Below are positions 18,467-26,234 of a stretch of DNA of 64,000 nucleotides, in pieces. Source of the DNA: Christensenella minuta (GTDB lineage Bacteria; Bacillota; Clostridia; Christensenellales; Christensenellaceae); NCBI RefSeq assembly GCF_003628755.1, contig NZ_CP029256.1, forward strand, positions 1,321,585 through 1,385,584, given 5' to 3'. The notes under the pieces were generated by a model. That model was not told where the DNA came from, ran no database searches, and saw only the letters and a list, made by a program, of their open reading frames with translations. Every line of letters starts with the position of its first letter. The stretch's first letter is position 1. The position numbers were made by a program, and so were the translations under genes.

Positions 18467-18496
18467 CGCAAATATATATACCAATTTCGCAAATAT
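18467..18496. repeat. Two direct repeats upstream of the flavodoxin-like gene
   Basis: CGCAAATAT occurs at 18467-18475 and 18488-18496, 21 bp apart (two helical turns), in the 150-bp gap between the OhrR-type gene and the flavodoxin-like gene. The spacing fits a protein-binding site on one DNA face. No regulator is assigned. Confidence 0.4.
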
Positions 18497-18528
18497 GTTC
18501 TCCTCCATACCGGCCAGCCGCCGGTATA

Positions 18529-18954
18529 TCATACGCAGTCAAGGATTTTATAAAGCAGGCTGTACAGCGTCACGGCTTCCTCCGGGCTTAAATTGATACA
18601 CGGTCCGATCCTGCCCGGGATATCCGCGGCCTTTGCTTGCAGCTCCCCGCCTTTTCCAGTCAGGGCAACCATCAGGTTGCGTTCGTCCTCCGGGGCCCTG
18701 AAACGCGAAACCAGTCCGTTTGCTTCCAGCCGCTTGAGCAGGGGCGTTAACGTCCCGGAATCGAGATGCAGCCTTTCGCCAAGTTCCTTTGCAGTTGTTT
18801 TTTTCTGCTCCCACAGTACCAGCATTACGATATACTGCGTATAGGTAAGGCCGATCTCCGCCAGGAGCGGCGTATACTTTTTAACAATTTCACGGGAACA
18901 GGCATATAAGGGAAAGCAAAGTTGATTTTCCAGTTTTAAAACGTCATATTCCAT
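18529..18954 (-). CDS. OhrR-type MarR-family peroxide sensor
   Basis: 141 residues from the ATG at 18954. The N-terminus 'LENQLCFPLYACSREI' carries Cys13 where Bacillus OhrR has its single peroxide-sensing Cys15; 'GLTYTQYIVMLVLWEQK' and the winged helix 'ELGERLHLDSGTLTPLLKRLEANGLV' follow, with the wing in 'RAPEDERNLMVALT'. The additional Cys18, Cys126 and Cys140 could form disulfides as in two-Cys OhrR proteins. It probably represses the peroxidase promoter at 19541-19606, whose palindrome contains the OhrR consensus. Organic hydroperoxide oxidation should release it. Confidence 0.88.
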   Translation of the reverse strand: MEYDVLKLENQLCFPLYACSREIVKKYTPLLAEIGLTYTQYIVMLVLWEQKKTTAKELGERLHLDSGTLTPLLKRLEANGLVSRFRAPEDERNLMVALTGKGGELQAKAADIPGRIGPCINLSPEEAVTLYSLLYKILDCV

Positions 18955-19049
18955 TATGGTATCACCCCTGCCTCCCATTATATATCAGCTTTCCGTTGCG
19001 CGCAATCGAATCGCGCGAGCTAAAAATTACCGGGGCGCCTGCGCGTTTT

Positions 19050-19523
19050 TCAAAGCAATGCGGCTATTTTTTTATCAAGTTTCCTCGGGCTTTCCGCAGA
19101 ACCGTAGCGTCCGGCCACATTCCCTTCGCGGTCGACAAGAAATTTCGTAAAATTCCACTTGATATTTCCCCCCATCAATCCGCCCTTCTGCTTTTTCAGG
19201 AATGTGTATAGGGGCGCTTCGTTTTCTCCGTTCACATCGATTTTGGCAAATTGGGGAAACGTGATACCAAAGCGGCCCGTGCAGAATGAGTGAATCTCCT
19301 CATCGCTGCCGGGGGCCTGGCTGCCAAACTGGTTGCAGGGAAAATCCAATAGTTCAAATCCCCGCTCCCGGTATTTTTCATACAGCTCCTGCAGTCCGGC
19401 ATATTGTGGGGTAAAACCGCATCCTGTCGCCGTATTTACAATCAGCAACACCTTTCCTTTATATTCGTCAAGCGCCTGATCCCCGCCGTCCGTTTTCTTT
19501 ACGGTCATTTCATAAATCGACAT
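19050..19523 (-). CDS. Glutathione peroxidase-family thiol peroxidase (Cys type)
   Basis: 157 residues. Peroxidatic Cys35 in NTATGCGFTPQY, with the Gln of 'FPCNQFG' and the Trp-Asn of 'IKWNFTKFL' completing the catalytic set. The codon is TGC, so it is not a selenoprotein. Bacterial members usually use thioredoxin rather than glutathione to reduce lipid and organic hydroperoxides. Cys72 (in CNQFG) or Cys90-region cysteine could be the resolving residue. The gene follows an OhrR-type operator and precedes the OhrR-type gene by 95 bp, forming a likely peroxide-responsive operon. Confidence 0.93.
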   Translation of the reverse strand: MSIYEMTVKKTDGGDQALDEYKGKVLLIVNTATGCGFTPQYAGLQELYEKYRERGFELLDFPCNQFGSQAPGSDEEIHSFCTGRFGITFPQFAKIDVNGENEAPLYTFLKKQKGGLMGGNIKWNFTKFLVDREGNVAGRYGSAESPRKLDKKIAALL

Positions 19524-19540
19524 GTCCGATCCTCCTGAAT

Positions 19541-19606
19541 TATATTAATTGTGTACAATTAAATTGTACACAATTAATATATAACATATTAAATCCATCC
19601 TGTCAA
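19541..19606 (-). promoter_or_regulatory. Peroxidase promoter with OhrR-type operator
   Basis: A perfect 41-bp palindrome (19541-19581, 20-bp arms, centre A19561) contains TACAATTAAATTGTA, identical to the TACAATT-AATTGTA inverted repeat known from the Bacillus subtilis ohrA operator. On the minus strand TTGACA (19606-19601), 17 bp, then TATATA (19583-19578) overlaps the palindrome edge, so bound repressor would block initiation. The peroxidase start codon is 18 bp below the palindrome. Confidence 0.85.
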
Positions 19607-19669
19607 CCATATCTTGCCGCTGCCTGCCGCGCAATATTATGATGCTTGTACGGCAAAACACCCAAAGAC

Positions 19670-19713
19670 AATAAAAGGGATATGCGGTCCACAAATCTCA
19701 TATCCCTTTTATT
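19670..19713. terminator. Bidirectional terminator between bioB and the peroxidase promoter
   Basis: A 15-bp perfect stem AATAAAAGGGATATG/CATATCCCTTTTATT with a 14-nt loop. On the minus strand it ends the bioY-bioB transcript about 105 bp after the bioB stop. Confidence 0.85.
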
Positions 19714-19818
19714 GCAATAGTTCAAGTTATACAAAACCGGAAGTTATAAAATTCAAATTGATTTCATAAAAAGATTTTCATACTTTTCCGCAAGGCTTTT
19801 TCCCATTTTTAATGGAGC

Positions 19819-20772
19819 TTACAGCCGAAACCCACACGACCATATCATTTCAGTGTCTTGCTTGGCTGTGATTCCCGCAGTCGTGAGCATATCCCCCGTG
19901 ATTGCCGCGTTCACGCCGGAGCGCAGCATGCGCCTGCCCCGATCCCTGAAATTGATCCGCCCGCCCGCGAGCCGTATTTGTGCCCGTGGGAGCAAAAAAC
20001 GGAATACCGCCGCTGTGCGCTCGGCCTCTTCCCCGTCCAGCACCGGGCTTCCGCCGAGCGGTGTTCCCTCTACCGGGTTAAGGATATTGAGCGGAACGGA
20101 ACGAATCTCCAGTTCCCTGAGGGTGAGGGCCAGGTCGATCCGGTCTTCCATACTTTCCCCCATGCCGATGATCCCACCGCTGCACACGGTAAACCCGGCA
20201 TCCTGCGCCGCGCGGATAGCCGCAATTTTATCGTCATAGGAATGCGTCGTGCATATCCTGCGGAAATACCCGCGGGAGGTTTCCAGATTGTTGTGGTAAC
20301 GGGAAACGCCCGCCTGCCGAAGCATGTCGAACTGCCTGCGGGAAAGCAGGCCATGAGACGCGCACAGGGAAAGCCCGCATTCCTCCCCTATTTTTCGGTA
20401 GACCGCACATAATTGTTCTATTTCCCCGTCCGTAAGCCGTTTCCCGGAAGTGACGATGGAAAACCGCCGCACGCCGCACGCACGATTCCTCCGCGCAGCC
20501 TTGAGGATTTCCCCCATACCCAACAGTCCGTAAAATTTTGTATCGGTTTTATAATGCGCGGACTGGGCGCAGAATTTGCAGTCTTCCGGGCAGCTGCCGC
20601 TTTTCCCGTTGACAATCGAGCACAGATCGAATGTATCGCCGCAAACGGCCTGCCGGACCTCGTCTGCAGCCCGGCACAGCTCGGAGAGCTCTGTTCCGGC
20701 AAGGAAGATGGCTTCTTCCCTTGAGACCGGGCAGCCTCCCGTTGCCTTCTCCCGCAGCTCCCGCACGGTCAT
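19819..20772 (-). CDS. bioB: Biotin synthase
   Basis: 317 residues from the ATG at 20772, which overlaps the bioY stop by 4 bp. Radical-SAM cluster Cys61-x3-Cys65-x2-Cys68 (CPEDCKFC), 'SIVNGKSGSC', 'HNNLETSRGYF' and 'TVCSGGIIGMGE' are classic BioB motifs, and the Arg/Asn positions near the [2Fe-2S] cluster (GRINFRD) are present. It inserts sulfur into dethiobiotin. No bioA, bioD or bioF is nearby, so dethiobiotin is either imported or made elsewhere. Confidence 0.95.
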   Translation of the reverse strand: MTVRELREKATGGCPVSREEAIFLAGTELSELCRAADEVRQAVCGDTFDLCSIVNGKSGSCPEDCKFCAQSAHYKTDTKFYGLLGMGEILKAARRNRACGVRRFSIVTSGKRLTDGEIEQLCAVYRKIGEECGLSLCASHGLLSRRQFDMLRQAGVSRYHNNLETSRGYFRRICTTHSYDDKIAAIRAAQDAGFTVCSGGIIGMGESMEDRIDLALTLRELEIRSVPLNILNPVEGTPLGGSPVLDGEEAERTAAVFRFLLPRAQIRLAGGRINFRDRGRRMLRSGVNAAITGDMLTTAGITAKQDTEMIWSCGFRL

Positions 20773-21344
20773 GATGCGCCCCCGTTCTTTTTCAGCGCCG
20801 GGATCATCCGCTTTGCGATCCACGAAGCAAGCAGGCACCGCAAAACATCGGCGGGAAGGACAAGCACGATGCACGACCAGACCGCGGCCCACATGCCGAC
20901 CGGCGTATCAAGCGCATAATTCATGATGAAATAGAAGTACAGCATTCCAATGATATAGACCGGTATCATGCCGATCATACCCGTAACAAAAAGACGGCCA
21001 ACCGTCAGCTTCTTCAACCTCCGGGTACGTATCCCTACCACAAAGGCGCATACCGCAAAGCCGATCAGGTAGCCGAACGTCGGTTTCAGTACATACATGA
21101 TCCCGCCGCCTTCCGTAAAAACCGGAATCCCGACAAGCCCGACGGCAATATAGATCAACATTGAGGCCGCCCCATATTTCGGCCCCAAAAGGAAGCCGGC
21201 GAGCAAAACGAAGAAGCCCTGGAAGGTGATCGGCACATAAGGGACCGGAATCCTGATAAATGCCCCAATCGCAATCAGGGCGGCGAAAAGTGCGCATAAG
21301 ACCATATTTCTGGTAGTGATACGTTGTTTGGCTGTCGTTTCCAT
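20769..21344 (-). CDS. bioY: Biotin transporter BioY (ECF S component)
   Basis: 191 residues with about six membrane helices. The family segments 'PVPYVPITFQGFFVLLAGFLLGPKYGAASMLIYIAVGLVGIPVF', 'GGIMYVLKPTFGYLIGF' and the final 'LPADVLRCLLASWIAKRM' are characteristic of BioY. It binds biotin (possibly dethiobiotin) in the membrane and works with an ECF module encoded elsewhere. An AGGGGG site precedes the ATG. A BirA-type operator and promoter sit about 55-90 bp upstream. Confidence 0.95.
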   Translation of the reverse strand: METTAKQRITTRNMVLCALFAALIAIGAFIRIPVPYVPITFQGFFVLLAGFLLGPKYGAASMLIYIAVGLVGIPVFTEGGGIMYVLKPTFGYLIGFAVCAFVVGIRTRRLKKLTVGRLFVTGMIGMIPVYIIGMLYFYFIMNYALDTPVGMWAAVWSCIVLVLPADVLRCLLASWIAKRMIPALKKNGGAS

Positions 21345-21376
21345 AAACCCATTTCCCCCTATTTTCGTACCGTATC

Positions 21377-21431
21377 AGGATACCATATCCCTTTTTGATT
21401 GTAAACCAATATTTTTAATTTAGTTTACCAT
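21377..21431 (-). promoter_or_regulatory. bioY-bioB promoter with BirA-type operator
   Basis: On the plus strand TTGTAAACC (21399-21407) faces AGTTTACCA (21422-21430) across 14 bp, the arrangement of BirA operators. On the minus strand TTTACA (21405-21400), 17 bp, TATCCT (21382-21377) forms a promoter whose -35 lies inside the operator. Biotin-loaded BirA would therefore block transcription. Confidence 0.7.
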
Positions 21432-21582
21432 TTTTTAATTTTATTAAGACAGCCCAGGTCCATATATGGTACAACAATACGGCGGAAATCGATTTGATAT
21501 TGCTGCCGGAATCAACCCTGTTTGCAAACCCGGACTGCGTAACCGGATAATTAGCGCATTGTAAGATAAGGAGGGATAAATT

Positions 21583-21858
21583 ATGTGCAAATACAGCTAT
21601 CCGGCTATTTTCAAAAAAGAATATTCCTTATACATCGGCCGGTTTCCGGACCTTAACTGCTGTATCTCTTTTGGGCATTCATTTGAAGACGCTTATGAAA
21701 TGGCGGAAGAAGAGCTGGTGCTGCTCCTATACGCTTTGGAGCTCGAGCAGCGGCGGCTGCCCCCTCCTACGTCTATCGATGATCTTCGCCGTCATTGCAG
21801 AGATATTGTCTTGCTTGTTACAACGGATACCGCGTCAGTTTCCGCACCAAAAGAATAA
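21583..21858 (+). CDS. HicB-like domain protein (orphan antitoxin-like)
   Basis: 91 residues with AAGGAGG upstream. 'YPAIFKKEYSLYIGRFPDLNCCISFGHSFEDAYEMAEEEL' fits the HicB N-terminal RNase-H-like fold (pattern YPAxFxxd..Y.v.FPDLpGC.t.Gd..eeA...A.eal). No DNA-binding domain follows and no hicA toxin gene adjoins, so this is not a complete toxin-antitoxin pair. Its own terminator follows at once, making it a single-gene unit. Function is unknown. Confidence 0.7.
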   Translation: MCKYSYPAIFKKEYSLYIGRFPDLNCCISFGHSFEDAYEMAEEELVLLLYALELEQRRLPPPTSIDDLRRHCRDIVLLVTTDTASVSAPKE

Positions 21859-21861
21859 CGC

Positions 21862-21890
21862 AAAAACGCCTTGCTTCGCAAGGCGTTTTT
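21862..21890 (+). terminator. Intrinsic terminator after the HicB-like gene
   Basis: AAAAACGCCTTGC and its complement around loop TTC, ending in TTTTT; it begins 4 bp after the stop codon. The zinc-ribbon gene ends convergently 12 bp beyond, so it may serve both. Confidence 0.9.
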
Positions 21891-21901
21891 GTATTGGACG
21901 T

Positions 21902-22108
21902 TTATTCCGCTTCACCAGGGTTTTTATGTCCCGCTTTTTGCACAAGCTGCGCAATGGAGTCGAACGCCTTTTCCATCCGCTCCGCGGTCTCCGCGTCTAT
22001 TTCCAGCCCGCACTGCGGGCATGTTCCTTTTCCGCGCTCCTGCAAAACGCCGTCCCGCTCCACCTTGAACAGGGCCCCGCAGCGCTTGCATCTCAACTGA
22101 GCCTGCAT
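21902..22108 (-). CDS. Small zinc-ribbon protein
   Basis: 68 residues from the ATG at 22108, chosen because AAAGGAAAGG lies 9 nt upstream; two ATGs at 22114 and 22117 are in frame. Two Cys-x2-Cys knuckles (CKRC and CPQC) about 25 residues apart form a zinc ribbon, followed by an acidic helix 'AETAERMEKAFDSIAQLVQKAG'. Such proteins are often nucleic-acid or protein adaptors. I do not recognise a specific family. Confidence 0.65.
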   Translation of the reverse strand: MQAQLRCKRCGALFKVERDGVLQERGKGTCPQCGLEIDAETAERMEKAFDSIAQLVQKAGHKNPGEAE

Positions 22109-22143
22109 AACCATCATCCTTTCCTTTGTTTCGCAGCTGCAGA

Positions 22144-22177
22144 CGCCCTGGTTTCCGTACGCATGGAAACCAGGGCG
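22144..22177. other. Strong hairpin between the zinc-ribbon and Gfo/Idh genes
   Basis: A perfect 13-bp stem CGCCCTGGTTTCC/GGAAACCAGGGCG with an 8-nt loop. No T-run follows on either strand, so it is not a standard terminator, though it may end the sugar operon above it. It lies just upstream of the zinc-ribbon ribosome site. Confidence 0.6.
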
Positions 22178-22255
22178 CTGCAATAAGTAGAGAAAACGTC
22201 AGCTATGCCGTTTATATGCATAGCAGGAAAAAGTCTGTTGCTTCCCGGCAGGACG

Positions 22256-23425
22256 TCAGTCGTCCGTGATCCCAACCCATTTTTCTTCACGGGCGGACCG
22301 CTGTACCGCGTCGATAATCTGACAGGCCTTATAGCCGTCGTAAAAGCTCGCGCTTACCAAGAACGGGTCTTTTTTGGAGACCGCCTCGATAAAATGCGAC
22401 ATTTCCGCGCACTTCAGATCCGCATAGCCGACGCCAAGGTCTGCGATCGGCCAAAACGACATTCCGTATGGATGCATCGGTCCCATTTTAATCTTTTTGT
22501 ACCCCTGCCTGTCCTCCGGGTCTGTTCCGCTGTAATACTGAAGCTCCCACAGGTATTCGTTGGTGAATTTCAACGCACCCCTGCTGCCGTAAACCTCGAA
22601 ATCAAGCGTATTTTTATGCCCATAGGCAAATCTGGACGACGTAAATATCCCGGTCGCCCCGTTTGTGAACTCCACGAGGAACTCCACCTCGTCGTCCACC
22701 TTCACCTCCTGGTAACCAAGCACCTCCCGCTTCTTTTTCAAGCCCAATACGGCGGATTCTGAGACCGGCCGTTTTTTGATGATCGTACGGCTTTTCGCAG
22801 CCACCTTTGCAAAATTGCCCACCAGGTACCTGGCGAGATCGATCGCATGCGAACAAATATCTCCAAGCGCGCCGCTTCCCGCCTTGTCAATATCGAGGCG
22901 CCATTCCATCGGCACATCCTCACCAATGGCCCAGTCCTGCATATACTGGGTGCGGAACGTATAAATCTCGCCCAACTGGCCCGACTCGATCATTTGCTTT
23001 GCCAGCGTAACGGCGGGGATGCACCTGTTGTTATAGCCGACCGCGTTCACTACGCGCGCGCTGCGCGCCGCCTCATAAACCTCGCGCGCGCCTTCCAGCG
23101 TGTTGGAGAGGGGCTTTTCACAAAAAACGGGCTTCCCGCTTTTGAGTGCTTCAAGGGCCATTTCACGGTGAACCCAGTTGGGGGTCACGATGTCGATGGC
23201 GTCCACGTCGCCGCGGGCAATTAGCTTTGTCCAGTCTTCTTCATATTCCTTATATCCGTAACGGGCCATCCCCTCCTCCGCGAGACGGACGTTGCTGTCG
23301 GCAATGCATTGCAGCGCCACATTCGCCTCCGGCGGGAAAAAATACATCGGGTAATTTTTAAGGGCAATGCTGTGCAGTTTGCACATAAAGCCCGCGCCGA
23401 TCATACCGATTCTGATTGTATCCAT
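22256..23425 (-). CDS. Gfo/Idh/MocA-family NAD(P)-dependent oxidoreductase
   Basis: 389 residues. The Rossmann motif 'IGMIGAGFMCKLHS' at the start, the catalytic-site 'GKPVFCEKPLSN' with its Lys in EKP, and 'GDICSHAIDLARYL' (the G-D-x-x-x-H-x-x-D motif) are all present. These enzymes oxidise or epimerise sugars and inositols with bound NAD(P). It is the last gene of the second sugar ABC operon, 78 bp after a cupin gene. Substrate unknown; a sugar-1- or 3-dehydrogenase role is typical. Confidence 0.88.
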   Translation of the reverse strand: MDTIRIGMIGAGFMCKLHSIALKNYPMYFFPPEANVALQCIADSNVRLAEEGMARYGYKEYEEDWTKLIARGDVDAIDIVTPNWVHREMALEALKSGKPVFCEKPLSNTLEGAREVYEAARSARVVNAVGYNNRCIPAVTLAKQMIESGQLGEIYTFRTQYMQDWAIGEDVPMEWRLDIDKAGSGALGDICSHAIDLARYLVGNFAKVAAKSRTIIKKRPVSESAVLGLKKKREVLGYQEVKVDDEVEFLVEFTNGATGIFTSSRFAYGHKNTLDFEVYGSRGALKFTNEYLWELQYYSGTDPEDRQGYKKIKMGPMHPYGMSFWPIADLGVGYADLKCAEMSHFIEAVSKKDPFLVSASFYDGYKACQIIDAVQRSAREEKWVGITDD

Positions 23426-23503
23426 GCTTTCGCTCCTTCAGTCTTTGCTGTATATGGGATTTTGCGGGAACCGGCTGGCGCCGGTCCCGCTGCAACAGTG
23501 TGA

Positions 23504-23953
23504 TTATTTATTTTCAAACTGCGGACGCAGGTCCACATAGCCGCTGTCGTCAACGCTGTTGCACCCATAATAGGCAAACACGAATTCCGCTTCCTCGTCG
23601 AAGGGATTCCGCGTCCAGTGAACAGACCCCTGCGGCGCATAAGCGACTGTCCCCGGCTCGCATACCGTCTCCACGTCTCCATCCGGCGTCGTAAATCCAT
23701 TGATTACCTTGCCGCGGATGGTGTAAACGCACTCAATCGCGTTCAAATGCTGATGCTTATAATGCGCCGACCTCGGCGGGAACACGCAGTGCCCGAAAAT
23801 CGCCTTGTCGTTGTCCGGCACTGTATCCCCTGTGATGATATACTGAATCTCAAATCCGGGCATCAGGTCGTCCATTCCCGGATCGTCCGGGATTTCCTTG
23901 TAATTCCATGCATACTTCTTGACGGGTTTCCACCCTGCAATTCCACCGCTCAT
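23504..23953 (-). CDS. Cupin-domain protein
   Basis: 149 residues, one cupin barrel. First cupin motif 'HYKHQHLNAIECVYTIRGKV' gives His-x-x-His and Glu as metal ligands, and the second motif 'PGTVAYAPQGSVHWT' adds a His. It may be a sugar isomerase, epimerase or oxygenase-like metal enzyme, or a binding protein; sequence alone does not tell. It sits between the binding-protein gene and the Gfo/Idh gene on the same strand and probably acts in the same pathway. Confidence 0.75.
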   Translation of the reverse strand: MSGGIAGWKPVKKYAWNYKEIPDDPGMDDLMPGFEIQYIITGDTVPDNDKAIFGHCVFPPRSAHYKHQHLNAIECVYTIRGKVINGFTTPDGDVETVCEPGTVAYAPQGSVHWTRNPFDEEAEFVFAYYGCNSVDDSGYVDLRPQFENK

Positions 23954-24012
23954 TGCTTTATACCTCCATTTTTATTTTTGTTTTCCGGCAGGACGCCGGT
24001 TGTTGGTTTTTC

Positions 24013-25188
24013 CTACTCCACCGCTTCAAATTCATGGTTCCCCCACAAAACGTCAAGCGCTGCGTAATCCTGCGTAACCACATAGGGCTGCGTCAGTGTT
24101 TTCCTTGGAACATCCTTCCCCGTCAGAAAATCATAAGCGTAATTTGCAATGTATTTCCCTTGGTCAAACGGGTCCTGCACAACGCAGGCGTCCTGTACGC
24201 CCTCCCGCAGGCGTTCCAGGCCCAGCGGCGTGCCGTCGATTCCCACAAGCACGATGTGCCCCTCTTCACCAGTGGGCACAAGCCGTCCCATCTCGCGCAG
24301 GGCCGACTGTATCCCCGTCTGCATCTCGTCATTGTGCGAATAAATTGCGGCCAAATCCGGGTTGGCTGTCAGCACGTCCTGCGTCGCGGAAGACGCCTCG
24401 GTCGATACCCACTCCGTATTTTTAGAAATCACCTCGATATCCGGGTAATTCGCGATCGTTTCTACAAAGCCGTCGTGCCTTGCCGTGGAGGAAAGCGAAG
24501 CGAGCGCGCCGCGGCATTCCAACACCTTGCCTTTCCCACCGATCTTGTCCGCAATGAATTCCGCCGCCAGCTGCCCCATCTGGTAGTTGTCCACGCCTAC
24601 ATGGATCGGGACAATATCGCCTTCTACTTCACTTTCGCACGTTACCAGCGGAATGCCGGCCTCCTGCGCCATTTTCACGCCTGCAACAAGGCCGTCGTTG
24701 CTGTTCGGCGTGAGGATAATCGCATCCACGCGCTGGGTAATCATGTCCTGGATTTGGTCAAGCTGCGTATCGTCCGAGCCTTGCGCATCAAGTACGATGG
24801 GCGTTACGCCAAGCTGCTCGCACGTCGCCTCAAATTCCTGCTGTAAGCCGATCATCCATTCGAAGCCCCGGGAGAACAGCAGCAGTGCAAAGGTCATTGG
24901 TTCGCCCTCTTCCTTTTTTGTGTACTCTGAGAAATCCGCGATGTTCACAACCTCTGTGCCCGAAATCGGCTCCGGCCGCTTAAGCTCTGCTGCAGGTTCC
25001 GCCGTCCCATTCCCGCCGGCCGGCGCGCTTTCCACGGCATCCGTTCCCTCCGGCGCACCGGCGGCTGTTCCGGCGTCTGCCGGTGGTTCCGCCGTTCCCG
25101 TATTGGCGGCGCAGGCCGTGAATACGGAAACGCACAGTACGCAGGCAAGTATTGCCGCCATAATCCTGCTTTTTGATTTTCCTTTCAT
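24013..25188 (-). CDS. Sugar-binding lipoprotein of second ABC importer
   Basis: 391 residues with a lipoprotein signal ending in VFTAC (lipidated Cys26) and an Ala/Gly/Glu/Pro-rich linker to about residue 80. The binding fold contains 'QEAGIPLVTCESEVEGDIVPIHVGVDNYQMGQLAAEFIADKIGG' and 'VLVGIDGTPLGLERLREGVQDACVVQDPF', typical of RbsB-like proteins. The gene order ATPase, permease, binding protein, cupin, oxidoreductase makes it the third gene of its operon. Ligand unknown. Confidence 0.92.
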   Translation of the reverse strand: MKGKSKSRIMAAILACVLCVSVFTACAANTGTAEPPADAGTAAGAPEGTDAVESAPAGGNGTAEPAAELKRPEPISGTEVVNIADFSEYTKKEEGEPMTFALLLFSRGFEWMIGLQQEFEATCEQLGVTPIVLDAQGSDDTQLDQIQDMITQRVDAIILTPNSNDGLVAGVKMAQEAGIPLVTCESEVEGDIVPIHVGVDNYQMGQLAAEFIADKIGGKGKVLECRGALASLSSTARHDGFVETIANYPDIEVISKNTEWVSTEASSATQDVLTANPDLAAIYSHNDEMQTGIQSALREMGRLVPTGEEGHIVLVGIDGTPLGLERLREGVQDACVVQDPFDQGKYIANYAYDFLTGKDVPRKTLTQPYVVTQDYAALDVLWGNHEFEAVE

Positions 25189-25235
25189 CTCTTTCCTCCT
25201 TATGTTCCTTTCTATTTTCAGGTTTCCCCAAACCG

Positions 25236-26201
25236 TTATCCAATCCTCTTTTTACGCGTACGCAGCGCGTCGATCAACGCTGCCGCGCCAATCACCGATC
25301 CGGTGACCACATTGTCGTAAGCGGCAGGCACGCCCCAGAGGTTGATTGAGTTGCTGATCATGGCGATAAGGACGACGCCGAGGAACGTTCCGAACATATT
25401 GCCGGTGCCGCCCGAAAGACTCGTTCCGCCGACCACGGCCGCCGCGATCACCGTCAGCTCCATCCCTGCCGCCGCCGTGGGAATCGCCGCATCCAGCCGG
25501 GAAACGAGCAGCATTCCGGCAAATGCGGACAGCAGCCCGCAGAGGACGTACGCCCACAGCCTTACATTGTCCGTCTTGATGCCCGACAGCCGCGACGCTT
25601 CGGGGTTGCCGCCCGTCGCGTAAAAGCTGCGGCCAAGCTTGGTCCACTTCAGCATCAGGGCCGCAAGTACGCCGATGCCGATCCAGATAAAGATGGTCAG
25701 CGGCATATTGCCGAATACCTTGATTGACGTCATTTTTTCTAAAAATTCCGGCGCCGGCGCAATGTTCGCGCCGTTGGAATATACCCAGATCACGCCTTCC
25801 ACAATGGTCATCGTAGCGATGGTGGCGATCAGGGAGTTTACTTTCACCTTGGTAACAAGAAGCCCGTTTGCAAGCCCTACTCCCACGCCGAACAAAAGCG
25901 CAAGGATAATCGCCCATTCCTCGGAAAGTCCCTGATATTTCGTCAGCCCCACCGAAAGCAGGCCTGCCATGGACGCCACGTTCGCAACCGACATATCGAG
26001 CCCCCCCGTAATAAGGACAATCGTCATGCCCACCGCGATGACCCCCATAGAAGTCGAACGCGAAAGGATGTTGATCAGGTTCTGCGGTGTCAGGAATACG
26101 TCCGAAGTGATGACCATGATTATGAACAGGATGATAATCGCCACCAGCAATCCGTTATTGCCAAATACCCTTACGACCTTGTTATCTTTGATACTCATCA
26201 T
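25236..26201 (-). CDS. Sugar ABC transporter permease, second operon
   Basis: 321 residues, RbsC type, with 'GVIAVGMTIVLITGGLDMSVANVASMAGLL' and 'VIAAAVVGGTSLSGGTGNMFGTFLGVVLIAMISNSINLWG'. The D-M-S-V in place of the usual D-L-S-V-G-S loop is a minor variation. It forms the membrane channel with the ATPase at 26235-27722 (33 bp upstream). Confidence 0.92.
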   Translation of the reverse strand: MMSIKDNKVVRVFGNNGLLVAIIILFIIMVITSDVFLTPQNLINILSRSTSMGVIAVGMTIVLITGGLDMSVANVASMAGLLSVGLTKYQGLSEEWAIILALLFGVGVGLANGLLVTKVKVNSLIATIATMTIVEGVIWVYSNGANIAPAPEFLEKMTSIKVFGNMPLTIFIWIGIGVLAALMLKWTKLGRSFYATGGNPEASRLSGIKTDNVRLWAYVLCGLLSAFAGMLLVSRLDAAIPTAAAGMELTVIAAAVVGGTSLSGGTGNMFGTFLGVVLIAMISNSINLWGVPAAYDNVVTGSVIGAAALIDALRTRKKRIG

Positions 26202-26234
26202 TTATATTGCCTCCTCGAGTGTTGTTTCAGTTAT

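Noticed and set aside
19050-19523. Selenoprotein form of glutathione peroxidase
   Set aside because: The peroxidatic codon is TGC (Cys35) and no in-frame TGA is present.
21583-21858. HicAB toxin-antitoxin module
   Set aside because: Only the HicB-like gene is present, without a DNA-binding domain. No hicA-sized gene adjoins on either side.
22144-22177. Hairpin as a standard intrinsic terminator
   Set aside because: No T-run follows on either strand. I keep it as an unexplained hairpin.
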